From Proteiniclasticum aestuarii (GTDB lineage: Bacteria > Bacillota > Clostridia > Clostridiales > Clostridiaceae), in contig NZ_JAFNJU010000004.1 in assembly GCF_017368455.1 (NCBI RefSeq), forward strand, positions 186,001 to 250,000: a stretch of DNA of 64,000 nucleotides. The letters are read 5' to 3'. The notes under the pieces were generated by a model, which saw only the letters and a list, made by a program, of their open reading frames with translations, searched no databases and had not been told where the DNA came from. The position numbers and the translations under genes are program-made. Each line of letters begins with the position of its first letter. Within the stretch, counting starts at the first letter, position 1. Positions 40,935 to 49,386 of this stretch are shown piece by piece.

Positions 40935-41435
40935 TCAGCCATTTCTACGCAATTTTTCCAGTTTTTCCTTTGATTCTTCATCCATATGGTCGTAAAGCTT
41001 CAAGGATTGGGTATCAGAGAGCTTTCTGGTCTTTTCTGTGATACTCTTTTCTGCTTCTTTGAAAGACTGCCTGAATTCGAGAGAACTCATTCTCTGAGCA
41101 CCCCGTCCGAAAATGATCTGCTGCTCCAGATTATCTGAAGTGACCACAAGGACCTCCACTTTTCTTCCAACCTGGTCCACAGAACGCTCAATATAATCAT
41201 CCGCCGTCTCTTTGTCCTTGGTGTAGACAATCTCCACCGAGAATCTCTTTTCAATGTGCTGACTGTTCCCCGATACCCTATGTGCATCGAAGACCACCGT
41301 CACTTCGGCATCATAGAAACTGGCATAGCTGATCATATACTCGATCAGCTTGTCTCTCGCTGACCCCAGGTCCAGCTCCTTCAGCTCCGCCCAGGAATTG
41401 ATCACATTATATCCGTCAATAAATACCTTCTTCAT
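40935..41435 (-). CDS. yacP: NYN-domain ribonuclease of the YacP/Rae1 family
   Basis: A 166-residue protein opening M-K-K-V-F-I-D-G-Y-N-V-I-N-S-W, the N-terminal Asp/Asn motif of NYN (PIN-like) nucleases. Further acidic blocks (V-F-D-A-H, T-A-D-D-Y-I-E, V-T-S-D) form the metal site. B. subtilis Rae1 cleaves mRNA in the ribosomal A site. The ATG at 41435 has no Shine-Dalgarno because a terminator-like hairpin sits directly before it. A GTG at 41462 would translate through the hairpin. Context mrnC-rlmB-yacP-sigH is conserved. Confidence 0.87.
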   Translation of the reverse strand: MKKVFIDGYNVINSWAELKELDLGSARDKLIEYMISYASFYDAEVTVVFDAHRVSGNSQHIEKRFSVEIVYTKDKETADDYIERSVDQVGRKVEVLVVTSDNLEQQIIFGRGAQRMSSLEFRQSFKEAEKSITEKTRKLSDTQSLKLYDHMDEESKEKLEKLRRNG

Positions 41436-41438
41436 ATT

Positions 41439-41460
41439 AAAAATGGGGACGAAAGTCCCC
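41439..41460 (-). terminator. Terminator-like hairpin at the 5' end of yacP
   Basis: On the minus strand GGGGAC-TTTC-GTCCCC followed by ATTTTT, ending three bases before the yacP ATG. It would end the mrnC-rlmB message or control read-through into yacP and sigH. Confidence 0.75.
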
Positions 41461-41472
41461 ACTCCCCCATCA

Positions 41473-42336
41473 TCATTTCTTGCCAGCGATTCTGGTCTTC
41501 ATTACTTCATACATAAGGATTCCCGCTGCTACAGAAGCATTCAGAGAATTGACTTTACCGACCATAGGTATACTTACAATTCCATCACACTTTTCTCTCA
41601 CCAGACGAGAAATACCTTTGCCTTCATTTCCGATGACAAGACCTACGCCTCCCTCGAAATTGGTATTGTAGCTCTTGGAATCACCTTCCATATCCGCTCC
41701 GTAGACAAAGATGCCCGCATCTTTCAGCTCATCGATGACCCTGGCTAGATTGGTGACCTTCGCGATAGCCATGTGATTGACCGCACCTGCTGAAGTCTTG
41801 AATACAGTGGTATTCACACCGATGCTTCTTCTTTTCGGAATGATCACGCCATGCACTCCTGACAGTTCAGCTGTTCGGATGATAGAACCCAGATTGTGAG
41901 GGTCCTGAATTTCATCCAGTATGAGCACAAAAGGCTTCTCTTCACGATCTTCGGCGATCTTCAGGATATCCGCCACTTCCACATAGCGATAAGGGGTGAT
42001 ATAAGCCACAACGCCCTGGTGGTTCGGTGTATTGGAGATCTCGTCTAGTTTCCTGCGATCCACTTCAATCACAGGGATTCCTTTTTCTTTGGCGATGGAC
42101 ATCACTTTTATGATGGATCCCTTGGTGTCTCCCTTGGAGACCAGAATCTTCTCTACGGTGATTTTGCTTTCGAAGGCTTCCAGAACAGGATTTCTTCCTT
42201 CAATGATGTTTTCATTGATTTCCTTCTCCTCGATGACTTCCTTCGCCTTTTTGATGGCCCTTTCTTTTCTCTTCTGTCTTTCCGCTTCCTTCTGGAAATC
42301 CAGCTCTACTTTTCTCTTATTCTCTCTCTTCGCCAT
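41473..42336 (-). CDS. rlmB: 23S rRNA 2'-O-ribose methyltransferase RlmB
   Basis: A SPOUT-family methyltransferase, 287 residues, that modifies the ribosomal P-loop guanosine (G2251 in E. coli numbering). The N-terminal 45 residues are very basic. The substrate-binding domain starts near I-I-E-G-R-N-P-V-L-E-A. The knot motifs D-P-H-N-L-G-S-I-I-R-T-A, G-N-E-G-K-G-I-S and V-N-S-L-N-A-S-V-A are intact. The ATG at 42336 with AAGGAG is chosen; it overlaps mrnC by 20 bp. Confidence 0.95.
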   Translation of the reverse strand: MAKRENKRKVELDFQKEAERQKRKERAIKKAKEVIEEKEINENIIEGRNPVLEAFESKITVEKILVSKGDTKGSIIKVMSIAKEKGIPVIEVDRRKLDEISNTPNHQGVVAYITPYRYVEVADILKIAEDREEKPFVLILDEIQDPHNLGSIIRTAELSGVHGVIIPKRRSIGVNTTVFKTSAGAVNHMAIAKVTNLARVIDELKDAGIFVYGADMEGDSKSYNTNFEGGVGLVIGNEGKGISRLVREKCDGIVSIPMVGKVNSLNASVAAGILMYEVMKTRIAGKK

Positions 42337-42751
42337 TTTTTTCTCCTTCTTCCACGATTTTAAAAGAAAGATCAATGATCTCTCCTAATCTTTTGTCTTT
42401 TCCAATGAGGTATAAATAGCCCACCAGGGCTTCGAAGCCGCTGGCTCTTCTGTAATCAAGAAGATCCGCATTCTTCGGCACCGTATGGGATTTGGTATTG
42501 CGTCCTCTTCTATAGATGTATAACTCATCTTCATGAAGACTTTCCTCAATACCGCTGACGATTCTGCTCTGACTGGATGCCTTCACATAGGAGACAGCCT
42601 TGATGTGCAGATCCTTCGGCAGCATATTGGGATAGGCAAGAATCAGCCTTTCCCGCACATGATTCTCATAGACACTGTCTCCGATGAATGCCAGCGATAA
42701 GGGATTGTAGTTTCTTGCACCATTTTCACTGATTGGTCTGATATTTTCCAT
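42317..42751 (-). CDS. mrnC: Mini-ribonuclease III
   Basis: A 144-residue RNase III catalytic domain without a dsRNA-binding domain. Mini-III matures the ends of 23S rRNA in Bacillota. L-A-F-I-G-D-S-V-Y-E and the C-terminal G-F-E-A-L-V-G-Y-L-Y-L carry the catalytic acidic residues. The ATG at 42751 has GGAG upstream, and a TATAAT lies about 28 bp before it. Conserved order cysS-mrnC-rlmB is interrupted here by rpsD, apbE and the lipoprotein gene. Confidence 0.95.
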   Translation of the reverse strand: MENIRPISENGARNYNPLSLAFIGDSVYENHVRERLILAYPNMLPKDLHIKAVSYVKASSQSRIVSGIEESLHEDELYIYRRGRNTKSHTVPKNADLLDYRRASGFEALVGYLYLIGKDKRLGEIIDLSFKIVEEGEKNGEERE

Positions 42752-42841
42752 ATTTACTCCAGTAAACTAAATTTGTTTTCATTATATCCTTCTTTAGACA
42801 CAAATGACATAGCAAACTGCTTTCACACGCACAAATGATAG

Positions 42842-42870
42842 AAAAAAGGATCTGATAAAGAATCAGACCC
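42842..42870 (-). terminator. Terminator after rpsD
   Basis: On the minus strand a 9-bp stem GGGTCTGAT / ATCAGATCC (one G-U) with a 5-nt loop and six T. Confidence 0.88.
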
Positions 42871-42883
42871 CTTGTGATGCCTA

Positions 42884-43477
42884 TTATTTTGAGTAGTACT
42901 CAACGATCAACTGTTCATTGATTTCGATTGGCAGCTCTTCTCTCTGTGGCTCTCTTACGAGTGTAGCCTTGAAGTTTTCTACATCCTTTTCGATGTATCC
43001 TAGTGGTGATGCGGAAAGGTTGTTGAAGTTGTCAACAAACATTTCTGTCTTTCTTGACTTTTCTCTTAGCTCGATTACGTCTCCGATTTCAAGACCATAG
43101 GAAGGAATATCGATCTTCTTTCCATTCACTAAGAAATGTCCATGATTAACCATCTGTCTTGCCTGTCTGATAGATGAAGCAAAGCCCATTCTGTATACCA
43201 TGTTATCCAGTCTTTTCTCAAGCAGATTCAGAAGCATTGGACCTGTCTGTTCCTTGCTCTTCATTGCCTTATCAACGTATCTTACGAACTGCTTCTCCAG
43301 TACGCCATAGTAAGTTCTAAGTCTCTGCTTTTCAAGCAGCTGAACACCATATTCGGAAAGCTTCTTGTCCGCTCTGGATGTTCCTCTCTTTGATCTGTTC
43401 ATTGCCTTAGGATGTCCTACTACGTTCAGTCCTAGTCTTCTAGCAGTCTTAAAACGTGGTCCCATCATTTTTGCCAT
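42884..43477 (-). CDS. rpsD: 30S ribosomal protein S4
   Basis: S4 (uS4), 197 residues, a primary 16S rRNA binder. Both the N-terminal domain ([14 protein letters not shown]) and the S4 RNA-binding fold ([12 protein letters not shown] and [13 protein letters not shown]) are complete. No cysteines remain in the N-terminal region, so it is a zinc-free form. The gene stands alone with its own promoter and terminator, far from the alpha operon, as in B. subtilis. Confidence 0.97.
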   Translation of the reverse strand: MAKMMGPRFKTARRLGLNVVGHPKAMNRSKRGTSRADKKLSEYGVQLLEKQRLRTYYGVLEKQFVRYVDKAMKSKEQTGPMLLNLLEKRLDNMVYRMGFASSIRQARQMVNHGHFLVNGKKIDIPSYGLEIGDVIELREKSRKTEMFVDNFNNLSASPLGYIEKDVENFKATLVREPQREELPIEINEQLIVEYYSK

Positions 43478-43546
43478 TTGTGTTTACCTCCAAAAATTTA
43501 AATACTTTGCCGCGGTATTTTGTATCTTTTGGATATGCCATAAATT

Positions 43547-43575
43547 ATTGTAACTTCTTTATCTCTAAAAGTCAA
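43547..43575 (-). promoter_or_regulatory. rpsD promoter
   Basis: On the minus strand -35 TTGACT (43575-43570), a 17-bp spacer and -10 TACAAT (43552-43547). The leader of about 60 nt contains AAATAC / GTATTT around a GC-rich loop, a possible S4-responsive hairpin. Confidence 0.82.
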
Positions 43576-43631
43576 AGGAAATTTCCACTAATTTTACTGG
43601 AACCCAAAGGATTATCCTTTCTTTCTCTGAA

Positions 43632-44720
43632 TTAATCCGCTCCTGATGCACCGCCGCTTTTCAGCATTTCCTCAAAGCCTTCGGTCAGAATGATTTCATT
43701 GTCGTAGGTCACCCACAGGGCATGGGCTCCTTCAATCTGACTAAGCATCTCTTTTCCCTCTTCTAATGAGGAAAGGAACAGGGTGGTGGACATAAAGTCC
43801 GCAAGACCGGAATCCTCCATGACAACCGTCACCGCTTTGAAGTAGGTTCCTGGCATCAGGGTCTCCGCATCTATAAGATGATGGTACTTCACGCCATCCA
43901 CATAGTAGTATCTCTGATAGTCTCCTGATGTGACCACTGCGATATTGGTGCTGAAGACGGTGTCCAGACTGTCCATATCCGTGAAGATGGATTCATCCGG
44001 ATTCTGAATGCCGATTCCCCACCTCTCTCTCACTCCATCCAGCGGTTTGTCCATCGCTTTGACATTCCCGCCGGCACTGATGATGATGGAAGTGAATCCT
44101 CTTTCTCTCATATGGTCGGCCACTCTTTCCGTCGCATAGCCTTTTGCAACGGCACCTACATCTATACTCATTTCAGGATCTTCCAGAAACACTGTATTCT
44201 TCTCGTCATCCACAATGATCTTATTGATATCCGTATGCTCGTTCTTCTCCTCTAAAAGGTCCATAGGCGGGAGCTTTGCATCATCCGGGAAATCCATCCC
44301 CTCTTCTCTGTAATCGCTCCAGACCCTAAGCACAGCGCCCATGGCGATGTTCGCTTTCCCGTTGGTCTTTTCATACCACTCTTTGGAAAACAGGATCAGA
44401 TCGATGATTTCCTGATCCACTACCACCGGCTCGATTCCGGCATTGTCGTTTATGGTCTTAATGTTATTGATACCTTCATAGGTATGATAGATGTCAAACA
44501 GTTCATGGTATCGCTTGAATTCGGATTTGATGACATCGAATTCCTCATTGAACTCCTCTTCCGAATCCGCATAGCCTATGATTCTCGTTACCGTATCAAA
44601 GTACTCGAAGAAATCCTTCCGGAAATTCTCCTTCGCTTCTTCCTTCGGCGCAGCCTGACAGCCAGTCATAACCAGAAGAATCAGAAGCAGTGGTGCTATT
44701 ATTTTATAAATCTTTCTCAT
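43632..44720 (-). CDS. apbE: FAD:protein FMN transferase (ApbE family lipoprotein)
   Basis: A 362-residue lipoprotein: a short basic N-terminus, a hydrophobic stretch and the lipobox L-V-M-T-G-C near residue 21. ApbE transfers FMN from FAD to Thr/Ser of exported proteins. The family motifs S-I-D-V-G-A-V-A-K-G-Y-A, S-A-G-G-N-V-K-A and V-T-S-G-D-Y-Q-R-Y are present, followed by H-H-L-I-D-A-E-T-L-M-P-G. Its neighbour upstream is a lipoprotein with two FMN-domain-like repeats, a plausible substrate, though a terminator separates the two. A TATAAT about 45 bp upstream suggests its own promoter. Confidence 0.93.
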   Translation of the reverse strand: MRKIYKIIAPLLLILLVMTGCQAAPKEEAKENFRKDFFEYFDTVTRIIGYADSEEEFNEEFDVIKSEFKRYHELFDIYHTYEGINNIKTINDNAGIEPVVVDQEIIDLILFSKEWYEKTNGKANIAMGAVLRVWSDYREEGMDFPDDAKLPPMDLLEEKNEHTDINKIIVDDEKNTVFLEDPEMSIDVGAVAKGYATERVADHMRERGFTSIIISAGGNVKAMDKPLDGVRERWGIGIQNPDESIFTDMDSLDTVFSTNIAVVTSGDYQRYYYVDGVKYHHLIDAETLMPGTYFKAVTVVMEDSGLADFMSTTLFLSSLEEGKEMLSQIEGAHALWVTYDNEIILTEGFEEMLKSGGASGAD

Positions 44721-44850
44721 TTTGCCTCCTAGAAACAGATCGATTCATCCCTATTTACATAAAAAATTATATCATAGGACAGAGTAATTGATTGGTAATA
44801 TTCCTTAATATTTCATTATATTACATCTCGATCAGGGAAATGCCTGATAC

Positions 44851-44877
44851 AAAAAGCTCCTCCATTTCTGGAGGAGC
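44851..44877 (-). terminator. Terminator after the two-repeat lipoprotein gene
   Basis: On the minus strand a perfect 8-bp stem GCTCCTCC / GGAGGAGC with a 6-nt loop and five T. Confidence 0.9.
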
Positions 44878-44891
44878 CTCATCAGTTTAAA

Positions 44892-45977
44892 TTATCTAGC
44901 GTTAGCTGCTGCTTCTTCGAATGCAGCCATGTAGCCTTCAACCTTGATTGTTACTGTTGAAGTAAGATCTTCTTCAGCAGGAACGCCTTCTGCGATTTCC
45001 ATACCTGTTACTTCATCAGCTGTCTTGCCCTTCATCCATTCAGCAAGAGCAAGAGCCTGCTCGAACCATTCGCTTCCGATTCCGGATGCTTTCTTCATGC
45101 CATACTCGTCTCCAAGCTCAACCTTGGACTTTACTGCTGCTGCTTTGTCGTTTGTCACAACACCGTCAGCATCGTAAGCAACCTTGGTCTGAGCAACGTC
45201 GATTACTGAACCTGCAACTGTTCCATCAGCCTTAAGAGCTGTAGCAACTACAGTTGTGTCAACCTGAGCAACTGCTCCGTTTTCACCTTCAGCAGACTTG
45301 GACTTCGCTGTTGATACTACAGCACCAAGACCAACCTTTTCTGCGCCTTCAACTTCGATAGCGGAGTTGTAAGCTTTTTCTAAAGCATCGATGTATCCCT
45401 GAACCTTGATTGTAACTGTGCTCTTAAGGTCTTCTTCGTCTGGAACTGTTTCAACCAGCTTCATTCCCTTAACTTCTTCTACAGTCTTGCCAATCATCCA
45501 TTCTTCGAATGATGCGATCTGTTCATGCCATTCCTTACCGATTCCTGAAGCACCCTTCATACCGTACTCGTCTCCAAGTTCGATCTTGGTTCTTCCAGCA
45601 ACGGAAGTATCAGATGTCAGCTGCATTTCGCCGTCAAATCCTACTTTATCCTGTGCTGTATCGATTGTCACGCTTACGATCTTACCGTCAGCGTCAAATC
45701 CTGCAGCAACCATAACTGTGTCAACCTGTCCTGTAGCAGCACCTTCAGCAAGATCCTTTGACTTTGCGATAGATGTAACAAGTCCAAGACCAAGCTTTGT
45801 GATGGAACCTTCTTCTGCAGCTGGTTCTTCAGCTGGTTCTTCTTCAGCTGGTTCCTCTGCTGGCTCTTCAACTGGTGTTTCAGCTGGTGTTTCAGCTGGT
45901 TCCTCGTTTGCTGCACATCCTGCTAATACAGAAAATGCCAGTACTGATGATAAAACTAATGATAGTATTTTTTTCAT
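44892..45977 (-). CDS. Lipoprotein with two PplA-like FMN-domain repeats
   Basis: A 361-residue lipoprotein: signal peptide with lipobox L-A-G-C (Cys21), then an acidic Pro/Ala/Glu linker of repeated P-A-E-E units to about residue 57. Two homologous repeats follow (about 62-207 and 213-358). Each contains L-G-D-E-Y-G-M-K-x-A-S-G-I-G-x-E-W and ends D-L-x-S-T-V-T-I-K-V. From memory, E-Y-G-M...E-W-H-E-Q recurs in the Listeria electron-transfer flavoprotein PplA. The end of each repeat aligns with the ApbE target D-x-x-S-G-A-T but has T-V in place of G-A. An apbE gene follows. A role in extracellular flavin-based electron transfer is inferred. Confidence 0.7.
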   Translation of the reverse strand: MKKILSLVLSSVLAFSVLAGCAANEEPAETPAETPVEEPAEEPAEEEPAEEPAAEEGSITKLGLGLVTSIAKSKDLAEGAATGQVDTVMVAAGFDADGKIVSVTIDTAQDKVGFDGEMQLTSDTSVAGRTKIELGDEYGMKGASGIGKEWHEQIASFEEWMIGKTVEEVKGMKLVETVPDEEDLKSTVTIKVQGYIDALEKAYNSAIEVEGAEKVGLGAVVSTAKSKSAEGENGAVAQVDTTVVATALKADGTVAGSVIDVAQTKVAYDADGVVTNDKAAAVKSKVELGDEYGMKKASGIGSEWFEQALALAEWMKGKTADEVTGMEIAEGVPAEEDLTSTVTIKVEGYMAAFEEAAANAR

Positions 45978-46027
45978 GTTTCCCTGTCCCTCCATGAGTT
46001 TTTATATTTTGTATTAACTACTATTAC

Positions 46028-46056
46028 ATTCTAATACATTGTTAATCATCAGACAA
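46028..46056 (-). promoter_or_regulatory. Promoter of the two-repeat lipoprotein gene
   Basis: On the minus strand -35 TTGTCT (46056-46051), a 17-bp spacer and -10 TAGAAT (46033-46028), about 50 bp before the start codon. Confidence 0.6.
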
Positions 46057-46233
46057 TACCTTTGAAAAAACTTATTACATTAACAATTATTTCACATTTA
46101 ACACAACGATTACACACAAAGTCCATGGTAAAATATGAAATTCATCAATAGATTACCCAAATCAGTATGGTAAAATCAAATTATTGTACTATTCTGATAC
46201 AGAAAGCCACCATTTTCATTTGAAAAAGAGGAA

Positions 46234-46271
46234 AACGTCAGATAATGATAATTTTATCACCATCTGACGTT
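46234..46271 (-). terminator. Terminator-like palindrome after cysS
   Basis: Two 18-nt arms (AACGTCAG...GATAA and its complement) with at most two mismatches around a 2-nt loop, ten bases after the cysS stop. On the minus strand it runs into TTTTCC. It may also act as a bidirectional or processing structure. Confidence 0.7.
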
Positions 46272-46281
46272 TATAACGATT

Positions 46282-47682
46282 CTATGAATTTTTACGGCTC
46301 CATCTCACCCCGTTCGGTGTATCTTCCAGGATGATCCCTTCCGCCGTCAGATCGTCTCTGATCTTGTCCGCCAATGCAAAATCACGATTCTTCCTTGCCT
46401 GGTTTCTCTTCTCGATGAGATTTTCAATATCTTCATCTAGGGTTCCACCTAACGGATGCTGCATGATTCCGAGGGGTGAACCCATTTCCACAAGCAGATC
46501 CAGCGTGAACTGCACCAGCTCCTTGGATGTTTTTTCGTTAATCCTGCTGTTCACATCTCGAATCAGTTCGAAAATCACAGAAATCCCATCGGCTGTATTG
46601 AAATCATCATCCATTTTTTCGATGAAACGCTTCTTATACTGAAGAAGCTCTTCTTTTATAAGAAGTTCCCCCTGATCCATGTGCTCTTTCTCATTGTTGA
46701 GATAGCCATGGAGCCTGTTTAACGCATTGTACATTCTCTCAAGACTCGCCTTTGCCGCATCCAGCACTTCGATGGTGAAGTTGATCTGGGTTCTGTAATG
46801 TCCGGAAATCATGAACAGACGAACCACTTCCTGATCATACTTCTCGAGAATTTCCCGAGCTGTAAAGAAATTGTTGAGAGATTTACTCATTTTCTTATTG
46901 TCCACGTTGATGAATGCGCCATGGAGCCAGTACTTCGCAAAGGTCTTTCCGGAGCGGCCTTCACTCTGGGCGATTTCATTTTCATGGTGGGGAAAGACAA
47001 GATCCGTCCCGCCAGCATGAATATCAATGGTTTCTCCCAGAAGATTCAGCGCCATGCAGGAACATTCAATGTGCCAACCTGGTCTTCCATTGCCCCAAGG
47101 ACTTTTCCAGGAAGGCTCAAAGGGTTTGGCCTTCTTCCATAGGGCGAAGTCCATAGGATCTCTCTTACGGTCGTCCACTTCCACTCTGGAACCGGACTGC
47201 AGGTCTTCCAGGTTCTGGCCCGAAAGCTTGCCATAGCCCGCAAAGGTCTTCGTGGAATAATAGACATCTCCATCCACTTCATAGGCATATCCCTTTTCAA
47301 TGAGCTCTTCTATGAACTGAATCATTTCCGTGATGTATTCCGTCGCTCTGGGGTTCACTGTAGCTCTCTTGATATTGAGTTTATCCGCATCCAGGTAATA
47401 CTCCATGATGTATCGATCGCCCAGTTCCTTCACCGTCGTATCTGTATCCTGAGCCTTCTTGATCATCTTGTCATCGATATCCGTGAAGTTCTGAACGAAC
47501 TTGACTTCATATCCTCTGTATTCCAGATATCTTCTGATGGTATCAAAGATGATGAAGGTTCTTGCATTCCCGATGTGGAACAGATTATAGACTGTAGGTC
47601 CGCAGACATACATGCTCACTTTCCCTTCTTCAATGGGGATGAATTCCTCTTTTCTTCTGGTTAAAGTATTATAAACCTTCAT
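46282..47682 (-). CDS. cysS: Cysteinyl-tRNA synthetase
   Basis: Class I CysRS, 466 residues, charges tRNA-Cys. HIGH appears as H-I-G-N at residues 36-39 and KMSKS as K-M-S-K-S at 264-268. Zinc ligands are Cys27, the Cys residues in I-E-C-S-C and the His in P-H-H-E-N-E. The ATG at 47682 lies behind AGGAGG. It follows the ProRS-like gene by 36 bp and is probably co-transcribed with it. Confidence 0.98.
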   Translation of the reverse strand: MKVYNTLTRRKEEFIPIEEGKVSMYVCGPTVYNLFHIGNARTFIIFDTIRRYLEYRGYEVKFVQNFTDIDDKMIKKAQDTDTTVKELGDRYIMEYYLDADKLNIKRATVNPRATEYITEMIQFIEELIEKGYAYEVDGDVYYSTKTFAGYGKLSGQNLEDLQSGSRVEVDDRKRDPMDFALWKKAKPFEPSWKSPWGNGRPGWHIECSCMALNLLGETIDIHAGGTDLVFPHHENEIAQSEGRSGKTFAKYWLHGAFINVDNKKMSKSLNNFFTAREILEKYDQEVVRLFMISGHYRTQINFTIEVLDAAKASLERMYNALNRLHGYLNNEKEHMDQGELLIKEELLQYKKRFIEKMDDDFNTADGISVIFELIRDVNSRINEKTSKELVQFTLDLLVEMGSPLGIMQHPLGGTLDEDIENLIEKRNQARKNRDFALADKIRDDLTAEGIILEDTPNGVRWSRKNS

Positions 47683-47718
47683 AACCTTCCTCCTGTCTAT
47701 ATTGCATCGCTTTTTTTC

Positions 47719-49179
47719 TTATTCTATCACTTTAGACATGATGATTTCCACTAGTTTATTCTGATCCGCCTTTATAACCTTACCATATCGATCTTTCACA
47801 TCAAATGCACCGTCTTTTCCGATAATGACCCTTTTACCGATGCCAAGAAGATCATACTCACTGAATTTGCTGCCCATGCGGTCTTTTCTGTCATCAAAGA
47901 GAATCCGGAGTCCTGCAGATAAAAGCATCTTGTAAAGCGCTTCTCCGATACGGATGGCATCCTCCTTTCTCGGATCCACCAAAGCCACCACTGCATCGAA
48001 GCATGAAATTTCATCTGAGAGATCAAGTCCGATCTCATCCATGGACATTTCTGCAACAGCAAGCAGGATACGGTCCACATTCAGATATCCGATATTTAAA
48101 GGATGATAGAAGAATCCGCCTTCCCGTGCCTGCACTCTGATTTTTTCAGGCTGCCTTCTCATTTCACCGAGAAGCCACCCCTTGGAACTATTCAAACGCC
48201 TTGATACAGAATGGAAATCCCCTGAAAAATCACGTCCGTATCGAACGCCTTTTAAGTGATAGTCCGTTTTGTTCGCGCCTGCGATATAGGCTTTTTCTTT
48301 GCGTATTTCTTCATCCACCAGAATCTGATCCACTTTGAGATTCTTTGGTCCGGCAAACCCCACCTCCGCACCAGTCACTTCCACCACCTGACTTGAAGGG
48401 AGTACCTTAAGCGCATCTTCTTTGAGCCCCAGAATCCTGGTTACTCTGGCCATATCGATTTCCTTGTGCCCTTCCAGAATGACTGCATAGTTTTTTCTCC
48501 CATCCGTCAGAAGCATAGTCTTCAGTATATCGGAGGGATTCACTTCTAGAAAAGCACACAGGTCATGAATGGTTCTGACCCCAGGCGTCTCCACCATACT
48601 CAGCTCCTCTGTAGCTCTTTCGCCCTTAGCTTCAGTCCTGCCTTTATTATCAGACGGATCCGCTCCACTGTATTCATCCTGCCCTGTAGCGGAAGGATAG
48701 TAATACCCCATGTGATCCTCCACTGCCTCTATACCCAGTTTATGGAGTATCAGAACCATCAGTTCATTCACACCATCTTCTTCCCCCAGCACCGAGAACG
48801 CCATGATATTTTGGGTATTCCCCCTCCATGAGGACTCGTAATACTCATTACGAAATGTTATCTGTTCCTTCATATAGAGTTTCAGGGGAATGTCCTTGTA
48901 GGATCCGACATAGGAATCATTAAAGGAATGGACAGCCTCTTCCAGTTCCTGAAGGCTATCTACTCCCGTAAACCCGATCTGAGAAAAAGAACGCTTCTCC
49001 AGAAGCTCCATAATCACTTTCTCAATTCGGTTTTTCAGAAGTAGCCCAACTGTCGTATAAACCGTCCTCCCATTGATCTTCTTCATAAAACCTGCTCTCT
49101 GCATGTAGTAATCAATCCTTCCCTCATTAGGATTCTGATCACTTTTCATGGTTCGTAGCAGCAGTTCTTCTATTCTCAT
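47719..49179 (-). CDS. Prolyl-tRNA synthetase-like protein with degenerate catalytic core
   Basis: A 486-residue relative of bacterial ProRS, which is normally about 570. Kept: an N-terminal helix resembling R-A-G-F-I-R of ProRS, a motif-2-like F-R-N-E at 109-112, a YbaK/INS editing-type domain (about 196-330, with G-F-A-G-P and A-G-A-N...Y-H) and the anticodon-binding domain (about 392-484, D-D-R-K-D-R-M-G-S-K-F). Lost: the motif-1 proline, the T-H-E-E proline-binding loop, the R-E-F-x-M-K-D block, and the G-I-G of motif 3 (here Y-L-N-V-D-R). The INS lysine position appears to be Thr. It stands where proS stands in Clostridia, before cysS. Aminoacylation is unlikely; editing in trans, tRNA-Pro sensing or regulation are possible. 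Confidence 0.75.
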   Translation of the reverse strand: MRIEELLLRTMKSDQNPNEGRIDYYMQRAGFMKKINGRTVYTTVGLLLKNRIEKVIMELLEKRSFSQIGFTGVDSLQELEEAVHSFNDSYVGSYKDIPLKLYMKEQITFRNEYYESSWRGNTQNIMAFSVLGEEDGVNELMVLILHKLGIEAVEDHMGYYYPSATGQDEYSGADPSDNKGRTEAKGERATEELSMVETPGVRTIHDLCAFLEVNPSDILKTMLLTDGRKNYAVILEGHKEIDMARVTRILGLKEDALKVLPSSQVVEVTGAEVGFAGPKNLKVDQILVDEEIRKEKAYIAGANKTDYHLKGVRYGRDFSGDFHSVSRRLNSSKGWLLGEMRRQPEKIRVQAREGGFFYHPLNIGYLNVDRILLAVAEMSMDEIGLDLSDEISCFDAVVALVDPRKEDAIRIGEALYKMLLSAGLRILFDDRKDRMGSKFSEYDLLGIGKRVIIGKDGAFDVKDRYGKVIKADQNKLVEIIMSKVIE

Positions 49180-49341
49180 CTCTTACCTCGCTTATGTTCA
49201 TTTCTTCTATTGAACAAAATCGCTTCGCGATAGTTCTTTGACTTAATCTTATACCAACGCCTCCTGTTATTAAAGAGGCTTATTTTTTCACGCAAAAATA
49301 TGGCTGTTGTTTTGACCACGATCATCATTCTTTCCTAATTG
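49180..49341 (-). promoter_or_regulatory. Leader of the ProRS-like gene with two hairpins
   Basis: An RNA leader of about 155 nt. The first hairpin is GCCTC / GAGGC (49259-49279). The second is ATCGC-GAA-GCGAT followed by TTTTG (about 49216-49232), which resembles a weak attenuator. I looked for the T-box sequence AGGGTGGNACCGCG and did not see it. Confidence 0.4.
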
Positions 49342-49371
49342 ATTATAACGAATAGACGGAGTTTTTGTACA
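49342..49371 (-). promoter_or_regulatory. Promoter of the ProRS-like gene and cysS
   Basis: On the minus strand -35 TGTACA (49371-49366), an 18-bp spacer and a perfect -10 TATAAT (49347-49342). Confidence 0.6.
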
Positions 49372-49386
49372 TCATCCCCCAAAAGG

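Noticed and set aside
45406..46017. 203-residue plus-strand frame opposite the lipoprotein gene
   Set aside because: It is the Ser-rich complement of the acidic Pro/Ala/Glu linker and repeats. There is no ribosome-binding site or known domain.
49201..49290. T-box riboswitch before the ProRS-like gene
   Set aside because: The AGGGTGGNACCGCG core and the stem I layout were not found. Only two simple hairpins are visible.
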